Part shown: one piece after another, positions 1 through 5,431 of the stretch
How positions within the stretch are numbered: position 1 is the stretch's first letter
Layout of the letters: each line of letters starts with the position of its first letter
Assembly: GCA_017614055.1 (NCBI GenBank)
Contig: JAGACP010000085.1
Location: 1-5,981, forward strand
Reading direction: 5' to 3'
Length of the DNA stretch: 5,981 bases
DNA from: Erysipelotrichaceae bacterium
GTDB taxonomy: Bacteria; Bacillota_I; Bacilli_A; Erysipelotrichales; Erysipelotrichaceae
Made by a program: the position numbers and the translations under genes
The notes under the pieces: model-generated
What the model was told of the DNA's origin: nothing
The model's database searches: none
What the model saw: the letters and a program-made list of their open reading frames with translations, nothing else

Positions 1-1325
1 GGATCACCAACCCTCGTAAGGCAAACGAGCTCGGAATAGGAATGGTCCACCAGCACTTCATGCAGATCAAGAACTTCACCGTTCTTGAGAACATCATCCT
101 CGGCGTGGAGACCACCAAGGGCGGTGTCCTGCAGATGGATGAAGCACGAAAGAAAGTCGTGGAGCTTTCGGAGAAATATGGTCTGAAGATCGAACCGGAT
201 GCCATGGTAAGAGACATCACCGTCGGTCAGCAGCAGCGTGTCGAGATCCTGAAGATGCTCTACCGTGACTGTAAGATCCTTATCTTCGACGAGCCTACGG
301 CCGTTCTTACTCCGCAGGAGATCGAAGAGCTCATGCAGATAATGAGGAACCTGAAGGCCGAGGGCAAGGCCATCGTGTTCATCACCCACAAGCTCGATGA
401 GATCAAGGCCGTATCCGACAAGTGTACCGTCCTGCGTCTAGGCAAGTGCATCGGCACGGTCGACACCGAATCGGCAACAACTCACCAGATGGCTGAAATG
501 ATGGTCGGCAGAGAGGTCAACTTCCACGTCGACAAGGCTCCTCAGAAACTGGGCGATGTCATTCTTTCACTGAGAAACGTATGTCTCAAGAGCGACATTT
601 CGAATAAGCTGATCCTCAACAACGTATCTTTCGACGTTCATTCGGGCGAGATACTTTGTATCGCCGGCGTTGAAGGCAACGGCCAGTCGGAGATCGTCAA
701 GGTCATCTCCGGTCTGATGGAGCAGGATTCGGGAACGATAACTCTCAACGGAAAAGACATTTCCAGGGAATCGAGGAGACAGAGGATCGTGGAAGGCATC
801 TCGTACGTGCCTGAAGACAGACACAAGCACGGCGTCATCCTCGACAACTCTCTTGAGGAGAACCTTGTATTGAAGAAGTACTTCCTTCCTGAGTATCAGA
901 AGCACGGCGTCATCAACTTCAAGGCCAGGAAACAGCTGGCCGAGAATCTGATCGACGAGTTCGACATCAGAAGCTCGGAAGGAAGAGAGACTCTTACGCG
1001 TTCAATGTCCGGAGGCAACCAGCAGAAAGCCATCGTTGCCCGTGAGATAGATGCGGATCATGATGTCCTGGTGGCGATACAGCCTACCAGAGGTCTGGAC
1101 GTAGGCGCCATCGAAGGCATCCACGCCAACCTGGTATCCCAGAGAGACGCCGGCAAGGCGGTCCTTCTGGTATCGTTCGACCTTGAAGAGGTCATGGGCG
1201 TATCTGACAGGATCATCGTCTTCTACGAAGGCCAGGTAGTGGCCAACGTAAGGCCTGAAGACATCACCGTCAATGAACTTGGTCTGTACATGGCCGGATC
1301 AAAGAAAGGAGATAACTTATGCTGA
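1..1325 (+). CDS. Nucleoside-type ABC importer, double ATP-binding subunit (5' end cut by the window)
   Basis: Cytoplasmic ATPase with two fused nucleotide-binding domains, powering a BmpA-family (YufO/NupO-like, RbsA-related) nucleoside importer. The reading frame is open from the window edge (first full codon at 3), so the ATG at 42 is internal: the preceding residues NPRKANELGIG continue straight into the conserved GMVHQHF Q-loop. About 440 residues are visible; relatives are near 510, so roughly 70 residues including the first Walker A lie upstream. Domain 1 shows VGQQQRVEI (signature, from nt 222), ILIFDEPTAVLTPQE (Walker B, about 276-320) and the ITHK switch histidine (387-389). Domain 2 shows GVEGNGQSE (666-692), a Walker A without lysine, MSGGNQQK (from 1005), and AIQPTRGLDVGA (from 1074), where the Walker B DE pair is replaced by IQ. 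A degenerate second site is usual in this subfamily. The 3' end overlaps the next gene by 7 bases, indicating an operon. Substrate class is inferred from family and neighbours. Confidence 0.93.
   Translation, partial: ITNPRKANELGIGMVHQHFMQIKNFTVLENIILGVETTKGGVLQMDEARKKVVELSEKYGLKIEPDAMVRDITVGQQQRVEILKMLYRDCKILIFDEPTAVLTPQEIEELMQIMRNLKAEGKAIVFITHKLDEIKAVSDKCTVLRLGKCIGTVDTESATTHQMAEMMVGREVNFHVDKAPQKLGDVILSLRNVCLKSDISNKLILNNVSFDVHSGEILCIAGVEGNGQSEIVKVISGLMEQDSGTITLNGKDISRESRRQRIVEGISYVPEDRHKHGVILDNSLEENLVLKKYFLPEYQKHGVINFKARKQLAENLIDEFDIRSSEGRETLTRSMSGGNQQKAIVAREIDADHDVLVAIQPTRGLDVGAIEGIHANLVSQRDAGKAVLLVSFDLEEVMGVSDRIIVFYEGQVVANVRPEDITVNELGLYMAGSKKGDNLC
1307..1312 (+). promoter_or_regulatory. 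Shine-Dalgarno site for the first permease
   Basis: AGGAGA lies 6 bases before the ATG at 1319, inside the last codons of the ATPase gene. It fixes the permease start and shows that the 7-base gene overlap is real, with ribosomes probably passing from one frame to the next. Confidence 0.8.
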
Positions 1326-2422
1326 AGAAAATACTGCTTTCCAAAAGAGACTATGCAGGCGTCCTTTCTTCTCTGCTGGCCATCATAATCGGTCTTCTGA
1401 TCGGTTTCCTGGCCATGGTGATAGTCAAGCCGGGGGCTGCTGTTTCCGGATTGAAGACTCTCATCACCGGCGGTTTCTTCAACGGACTCATGACATTCGG
1501 TTCGGTATTCTTCTATGCCACTCCGATCATCCTCTGCGGCATGGGCGATGCATTTGCGTTCAAGGCTTCGATCTTCAATATCGGCGGCCCCGGTCAGATG
1601 CACATGGGAGCCCTGGCTGCGGTATGGGTAACGATAAACATCGGTCTCGGTCCGATCATTTCCCCTATATGCGGTCTGCTTGCCGGAGCGGTTGCAGGTG
1701 CCCTGTGGGCCCTGATCCCTGCCCTGCTCAACGCATACAGGAGAGTAAACATCATCATCACGACCATCATGATGAACTATATCGGCATGTATCTGGCCGT
1801 AGATATCCTCAAGAAGTCGAACGTATTCGACCCGACGAAGAACCAGTCATATGCGGTTCCGCGTGTCCTGAGGACTCCGCGTGCCGGTCTTGACAAGATA
1901 TTCAAAGGAAGCGCGATCGACTGCGGCATACTCGTCGCCATCGTCATCGCCATCCTGCTGTGGTTCGTCCTGGAAAAGACGACGTTCGGCTACGAAGTAA
2001 AGGCCGTAGGCAAGAACAGGGATGCCGCAGACTACGCGGGCATCAATGCCAGAAGGACCATTGTTCTGTCGGTGCTGATCTCCGGCGCTCTGATCGGACT
2101 GGGCGGCGGTTTCATGTATCTGGGCTGGGCAGGCAAGTATCTGCTCGGTTCGAATACGCAGCTGTCTGAAGGTTTCACCGGCATCGCCGTAACCATGCTT
2201 GCCAACAACAACCCGATCGCATGTCTGTTCTCGGGATTCTTCCTGGCTTACCTGACTCAGTCGGGTGCATACATGCAGGCCGTCGGTTTCTCTCCGGAGA
2301 TCGTCAAGGTCATTTCTTCGGTCGTCGTATACTGTTCGGCATTGTCAATGCTGGTACATGAATACCTGAGGAAGAAGAAACTCGATTACATCGGTCGCGA
2401 ACAGAAAGGAGATCTCAGATAA
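1319..2422 (+). CDS. Nucleoside-type ABC importer, permease subunit 1 (YufP/NupP-like)
   Basis: Integral membrane permease of 367 residues, BPD_transp_2 (branched-chain amino acid/ribose/nucleoside) family, one half of the translocation channel. Hydrophobic segments are clear at about residues 14-36, 58-80, 95-137, 145-162, 200-218, 247-270, 283-312 and 326-347. Family landmarks are FNIG at 86-89 followed by GPGQ, TTIMMNYI at 148-155, the ATPase-coupling loop with TTFGYEVKAVGKNRDAADYAGI starting at 221, and GFTGIAVTML at 285-294 followed by the NNP motif. The start is set by an AGGAGA six bases upstream. It overlaps the ATPase by 7 bases and shares one base (TAATG) with the next permease. One oddity: the usual glutamate in the FNIGxEGQ motif is proline here (residue 91). 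The membrane role is secure; the exact substrate is inferred. Confidence 0.92.
   Translation: MLKKILLSKRDYAGVLSSLLAIIIGLLIGFLAMVIVKPGAAVSGLKTLITGGFFNGLMTFGSVFFYATPIILCGMGDAFAFKASIFNIGGPGQMHMGALAAVWVTINIGLGPIISPICGLLAGAVAGALWALIPALLNAYRRVNIIITTIMMNYIGMYLAVDILKKSNVFDPTKNQSYAVPRVLRTPRAGLDKIFKGSAIDCGILVAIVIAILLWFVLEKTTFGYEVKAVGKNRDAADYAGINARRTIVLSVLISGALIGLGGGFMYLGWAGKYLLGSNTQLSEGFTGIAVTMLANNNPIACLFSGFFLAYLTQSGAYMQAVGFSPEIVKVISSVVVYCSALSMLVHEYLRKKKLDYIGREQKGDLR
2405..2412 (+). promoter_or_regulatory. Shine-Dalgarno site for the second permease
   Basis: AAAGGAGA sits inside the end of permease 1. The AGGAG core ends 10 bases before the ATG at 2422, which overlaps the preceding TAA by one base (TAATG). 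This supports that start and suggests translational coupling of the two permeases. Confidence 0.7.
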
Positions 2423-3381
2423 TGAATGCTTGGATACATCTGATTGGCGGCGGCATACTGCTCGTCTTCATGCCGCTGATGCTCGGCGGTATTGCCGACC
2501 TGTTCGCTGAAAGATCCGGAGTTCTGTGCATGTGCGTCGAAGGTATCATGGTCGGCGGCGCGTTCTTCGGAGTGCTGATGATCAGACTGTTTGCGGAGAC
2601 CATGAATCCGTGGCTTCTGCTGGCGCTGTCCATCGTCGTGTCGATGGTCGCGGGTCTGTTCATCGGACTGCTGCACGGTTTTGCGGCCATACATCTGAAA
2701 GCTGAGCAGAACATTTCTTCTACAGCCATCAATACTTTCGTTCCTGCATTCACGATGCTTATCTCGAAGTCGGTGTTCGGAACGGATAACTTCACTTATT
2801 CCGCAAACAAATTCCTCATTGCAAAGGTGCCTATCCTGGGCGACATACCTATCCTTGGGCCTATCTTCTTCCAGGGTACCTATGCGACCACCTACATCGG
2901 CATCACGCTGGTGCTCATCCTGTGGTTCATCCTTTACAAGACGAGGTTCGGACTGCAGATGAGGTCTACGGGCGAGAACCCGCAGGCTTCCGACTCCGTA
3001 GGTATCTCCGTATATCAGATGAGATATGCGGCGATGATGATCGCCGGTGCCATGGGCGGTCTGGCGGGATTCACCTACATCCTGAACACCACATATGTGT
3101 TCATGGGTTCGGTTTACGGCTACGGCTTCCTGGCTCTGTCCATCGTTTCGCTCGGCCAGTGGAAACCGGGGGGCATCATGCTTGGAGCATTGCTGTTCGG
3201 AGCGATTTCGGTCATTTCATCGACCTACTCCGTACTGCCTGTGCTGAGCAGTCTGCCTATCCCTCCGGTATTCTATTCGATACTGCCTTACGTCATCACG
3301 CTGATTGTTGTCGCGCTCACGCCTGACAAGCACAACGCACCTGCGGTATGCGGCGAACCATACGACAAGTCTAAGAGATAA
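2422..3381 (+). CDS. Nucleoside-type ABC importer, permease subunit 2 (YufQ/NupQ-like)
   Basis: Second integral membrane permease, 319 residues, BPD_transp_2 family; it would pair with the upstream permease to form a heterodimeric channel. Hydrophobic segments lie at about residues 5-25, 36-56, 63-90, 100-116, 155-172, 202-222, 233-245, 249-267 and 283-299. Landmarks are DLFAERSGVL at 26-35 with VEGIMVGGAF at 39-48, the coupling loop TRFGLQMRSTGENPQASDSVGI from 174, and GYGFLALSIVSLGQWKPGGI from 233, all in the order expected for the NupQ side of such transporters. The family's usual N-(L/I)-G before the VEG glutamate is C-M-C here (residues 36-38), a departure that is probably genuine. The next gene starts 6 bases after the stop, with only a weak ribosome site between. 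A polar tail of about 20 residues follows the last membrane segment. Confidence 0.92.
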   Translation: MNAWIHLIGGGILLVFMPLMLGGIADLFAERSGVLCMCVEGIMVGGAFFGVLMIRLFAETMNPWLLLALSIVVSMVAGLFIGLLHGFAAIHLKAEQNISSTAINTFVPAFTMLISKSVFGTDNFTYSANKFLIAKVPILGDIPILGPIFFQGTYATTYIGITLVLILWFILYKTRFGLQMRSTGENPQASDSVGISVYQMRYAAMMIAGAMGGLAGFTYILNTTYVFMGSVYGYGFLALSIVSLGQWKPGGIMLGALLFGAISVISSTYSVLPVLSSLPIPPVFYSILPYVITLIVVALTPDKHNAPAVCGEPYDKSKR

Positions 3382-3387
3382 TACAAT

Positions 3388-4119
3388 ATGGCATTTTTCA
3401 ATCATAACGATGAAATAATGTATCATATTCACTGCAAAAAAGGGGACATCGGGAAGTATGTCATACTTCCCGGTGACCCTTTTCGTTGTGAACTGATCGC
3501 TTCGTTCCTGGAGGATCCCCAGCTCATCGCCCACAACAGGGAACTGAAGACCTATACGGGTCATCTTGGAGATACAAGAGTCTCCGTGACTTCGACAGGC
3601 ATGGGAGGCGGTTCCACCGCCATCGCCGTCGAGGAACTGATAAAGTGCGGTGCGGAGTATCTGATCAGGATCGGAACATGCGGAAAGATTTCCGAGGAAT
3701 CCAAGGACGAATCGCTGGACGGATGCATAGTGACCGCAGCGGTAAGAGATGAAGGTACGACCCTTCACTACATCCCGGTGGAATATCCGGCAGTGGCCGA
3801 CAGGCACGTCGTGGAAGCTCTGGCGGAAGCGGCGAAGAAGCTCGGGTACAGATACATGGAAGGGATCATCCAGACCAAGGATTCGTATTTCGGTCAGGTG
3901 GAGCCCGAAAGCATGCCCACTGAGGCGAATCTGAACTACCGCATGCAGTGCTGGGAAAGAGGCAACGTAGCCGTTACGGACATGGAGTCGGCTACATTGT
4001 TCATCGTATCCCAGATAAGAGGAACCAAAGCGGCTTCGGTGATGTCTTTCAAAGAGACGGAGAAATCCATCAGGGTCATCGTCGAAGCGATAAAGATACT
4101 TGAAAACAAAGGAGAATGA
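3388..4119 (+). CDS. Uridine phosphorylase-type nucleoside phosphorylase, first tandem copy
   Basis: Cytoplasmic enzyme of 243 residues in the PNP/UDP (nucleoside phosphorylase-I) family. It would split a nucleoside with phosphate into free base and (deoxy)ribose-1-phosphate. Visible active-site landmarks by comparison with E. coli Udp are MYHI near residue 11 (the histidine lent to the neighbouring subunit), PGDPFR near 28 (phosphate-binding Gly and Arg), RIGT near 93 (phosphate-binding Arg/Thr), KDSYFGQ near 166 (base-binding loop with the conserved Gln) and DMESAT near 195 (ribose-binding Met-Glu). The YFGQ loop lacks the arginine that follows Gln in E. coli Udp (GQER becomes GQVE), as in Gram-positive-type relatives. 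The ATG at 3388 has only a weak upstream AAGAG, so translation may depend on the permease six bases before it. About 60% identical to the following gene. Uridine as substrate is likely but not proven. Confidence 0.9.
   Translation: MAFFNHNDEIMYHIHCKKGDIGKYVILPGDPFRCELIASFLEDPQLIAHNRELKTYTGHLGDTRVSVTSTGMGGGSTAIAVEELIKCGAEYLIRIGTCGKISEESKDESLDGCIVTAAVRDEGTTLHYIPVEYPAVADRHVVEALAEAAKKLGYRYMEGIIQTKDSYFGQVEPESMPTEANLNYRMQCWERGNVAVTDMESATLFIVSQIRGTKAASVMSFKETEKSIRVIVEAIKILENKGE
4108..4114 (+). promoter_or_regulatory. Shine-Dalgarno site deciding the start of the second phosphorylase
   Basis: AAAGGAG lies 6 bases before the ATG at 4121. An in-frame TTG at 4100 would add seven residues (MKTKEND) but lies upstream of this site, so the ATG is the better start. 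That choice also makes the N terminus (MALTTDEGLMYH) line up with the first copy (MAFFNHNDEIMYH). Confidence 0.8.
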
Positions 4120-4120
4120 T

Positions 4121-4855
4121 ATGGCATTGACTACTGATGAAGGCTTGATGTACCACGTACGCATCAAACCGGGTGATGTTGGAAGATATGTGCTGCTTCC
4201 TGGAGATCCTTTCAGGACAGATCTGATCGCGTCGTATTTCGACGATGCGAAGCTTGTTGCCCACAACAGGGAACACAAGACCTGGACGGGCTATCTTGAC
4301 GGAGTCAAGGTATCGGTAACTTCCACGGGCATGGGCTGTCCTTCGACGGCCATTGCTCTTGAAGAGCTCATCAAATGCGGCGCCGACACTTTCATTCGAG
4401 TCGGTACGGCAGGAAGAGTATGCGATGAATCATACGATGAAACGCTTGACGGCGTCATAAACAACGCCGCCGTCAGAGACGAGGGCACGACGATCCACTA
4501 TATCCCGATCGAGTATCCTGCAGTTGCCGACAGGCATGTGGTGAAGGCTCTGGCCGATGCGGCAGAGAAGCTGGGCTACAACTTCCTTGAGGGAATAACC
4601 CAGTCCAAGGATTCTTTCTATGGTCAGCACGAACCTGAGACGATGCCTGCGGAAGGACGTCTGAAATACCGCTGGGAGGCATGGCGCAGAGGCCATGTCG
4701 TATCTTCGGAGATGGAGTGCGCAGCGCTGTTCGTCATATGTTCCATAAGGAAATGCCGTGCAGGAGCCATCATGGCTTTCTCGGAGATGGAGAAGTCCGT
4801 AGAGGTAGCCTGCGAGGCCATCAGGACGCTGATCAAGGAAGACAGCAAGGAATAG
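4121..4855 (+). CDS. Uridine phosphorylase-type nucleoside phosphorylase, second tandem copy
   Basis: Paralogue of the preceding gene, 244 residues from the ATG at 4121, one base after the first copy's stop. Same PNP/UDP family and reaction class. It keeps MYHV near residue 10, PGDPFR near 27, RVGT near 92, the base-binding loop SKDSFYGQHEPETMP from about 163, and EMECAA near 194. This loop is the more canonical of the two for Gram-positive uridine phosphorylases. Aligning the two by eye from MYH to the C terminus gives about 141 identities in 228 positions (about 62%), without gaps. They differ next to the base- and ribose-binding residues (GQH versus GQV; MECAA versus MESAT; MAFSEMEKS versus MSFKETEKS), so specificity may have split. 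It is the last gene of the nucleoside cluster; a hairpin begins 6 bases after the stop. Confidence 0.92.
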   Translation: MALTTDEGLMYHVRIKPGDVGRYVLLPGDPFRTDLIASYFDDAKLVAHNREHKTWTGYLDGVKVSVTSTGMGCPSTAIALEELIKCGADTFIRVGTAGRVCDESYDETLDGVINNAAVRDEGTTIHYIPIEYPAVADRHVVKALADAAEKLGYNFLEGITQSKDSFYGQHEPETMPAEGRLKYRWEAWRRGHVVSSEMECAALFVICSIRKCRAGAIMAFSEMEKSVEVACEAIRTLIKEDSKE

Positions 4856-4860
4856 CATAT

Positions 4861-4890
4861 AAACAGATATCGCAGGATATCTGTTTTAAT
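4861..4890 (+). terminator. Probable intrinsic terminator after the nucleoside operon
   Basis: Perfect 11-bp inverted repeat, AAACAGATATC (4861-4871) and GATATCTGTTT (4876-4886), around a GCAG tetraloop, ending in TTTTAAT. It starts 6 bases after the phosphorylase stop. The stem is AU-rich (three G-C pairs) and the T-tract is short, partly within the stem, so termination may be incomplete and some transcripts may read into the flavodoxin gene. Confidence 0.6.
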
Positions 4891-4905
4891 AAGATATAAT
4901 ATCTT
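4891..4905. repeat. Short palindrome overlapping the -10 box
   Basis: AAGATAT-A-ATATCTT: 7-bp arms around one central base, symmetrical about the TATAAT. It shares the AGATAT/ATATCT half-sites with the neighbouring hairpin. It could be a repressor operator covering the promoter, or chance symmetry in AT-rich spacer DNA. Confidence 0.4.
4895..4900 (+). promoter_or_regulatory. Candidate -10 box (TATAAT) for the flavodoxin unit
   Basis: A perfect TATAAT about 24 bases before the flavodoxin ATG. A start near 4907 would give a leader of about 17 bases carrying the ribosome site. No recognisable -35 TTGACA occurs at 16-18 bases upstream; that stretch lies in the terminator hairpin, and there is no extended TGn. 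An activator or tolerance for a weak -35 would be needed. The box lies inside a short palindrome (4891-4905). Confidence 0.4.
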
Positions 4906-4909
4906 TATG

Positions 4910-4915
4910 AAGGAG
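4910..4915 (+). promoter_or_regulatory. Shine-Dalgarno site for the flavodoxin gene
   Basis: AAGGAG eight bases before the ATG at 4924. An ATG at 4907 is out of frame and meets a stop after six codons, so 4924 is the start. Confidence 0.75.
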
Positions 4916-4923
4916 TATGAACT

Positions 4924-5430
4924 ATGAAAACACTGATCGCTTATTTTTCCCATATCGGCGAGAACCTGCAGGACAACGAGGTCGTCGAACTGACCAAGGG
5001 AAATACCGAGGTCGTTGCGGAGAAGATCGCGGAACTGACCGGAGGTGATCTTTACAAGATAGAAGAGGATGATCCGTATCCATTGAAGTATACGGACTGC
5101 GTCAACCGTGCAAAGAAAGAGGATGAATTCAATGTCCATCCCGATCTCAAGCCGGGCATGAAACTCAACATGGACGAATATGATACCGTCTATATCGGTT
5201 TCCCGATCTGGTATCGCGCATATCCGAGGATCGTTGCGACATTCCTCGATACCTATGATTTCTCGGGAAAGAGGATCAAGCCGTTCTGCACCAACGACGA
5301 GGGAACTTTCGGCATAGCTCTGCTGGAGATGCAGGGAGTGCTCAAGGGTGCAGAGATCTGCGACGGTCTGGCGATCAGAGGAGTCGATGTATATGATGCG
5401 GAAGAAAGGATCAGAGGTTTTGTAGACTGA
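4924..5430 (+). CDS. Flavodoxin-like FMN protein (Flavodoxin_4 type)
   Basis: Soluble protein of 168 residues with the alternating strand/helix pattern of a flavodoxin fold, probably binding FMN and acting as an electron carrier or small flavin reductase. The N terminus MKTLIAYFSHIGEN is the first strand plus phosphate loop; instead of the textbook SxTGNT it reads SHIGEN, followed by GNTEVVAEKIAELTG at 26-40, an arrangement known in Flavodoxin_4 proteins. GFPIWYRAYP (92-101) is the second flavin loop with its tryptophan, and PFCTNDEGTFG (120-130) the third. Length is normal for the family. It has its own ribosome site and probably its own promoter after the hairpin, so it is likely separate from the nucleoside operon. 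The downstream acyltransferase-like gene begins one base after its stop. Partner enzymes cannot be told from the sequence. Confidence 0.88.
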   Translation: MKTLIAYFSHIGENLQDNEVVELTKGNTEVVAEKIAELTGGDLYKIEEDDPYPLKYTDCVNRAKKEDEFNVHPDLKPGMKLNMDEYDTVYIGFPIWYRAYPRIVATFLDTYDFSGKRIKPFCTNDEGTFGIALLEMQGVLKGAEICDGLAIRGVDVYDAEERIRGFVD

Positions 5431-5431
5431 A

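Noticed and set aside
42..44. ATG at 42 as the true start of the ATPase
   Set aside because: The frame is open to the window edge, and the residues before it belong to the conserved region preceding the Q-loop; there is no ribosome site.
1273..1893. 206-codon + strand open frame overlapping permease 1
   Set aside because: It is an out-of-frame reading of the permease, rich in Arg, His and Ser, with no family resemblance; the 1319-2422 frame has clear motifs and a ribosome site.
4100..4120. TTG at 4100 as start of the second phosphorylase
   Set aside because: It would place the AAAGGAG site inside the gene and add seven residues absent from the paralogue; the ATG at 4121 has correct spacing.
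3217..4278. Long antisense open frame (353 codons) across the permease end and both phosphorylases
   Set aside because: It is the complement of strongly conserved coding sequence on the + strand, has no recognisable domain or ribosome site, and its low-complexity Arg/His-rich translation is typical of a shadow frame.
4876..4897. Alternative pairing of ATATCT (4877-4882) with AGATAT (4892-4897) as an antiterminator switch
   Set aside because: Only six mostly A-U pairs, far weaker than the 11-bp hairpin, and there is no leader structure upstream to drive a switch.
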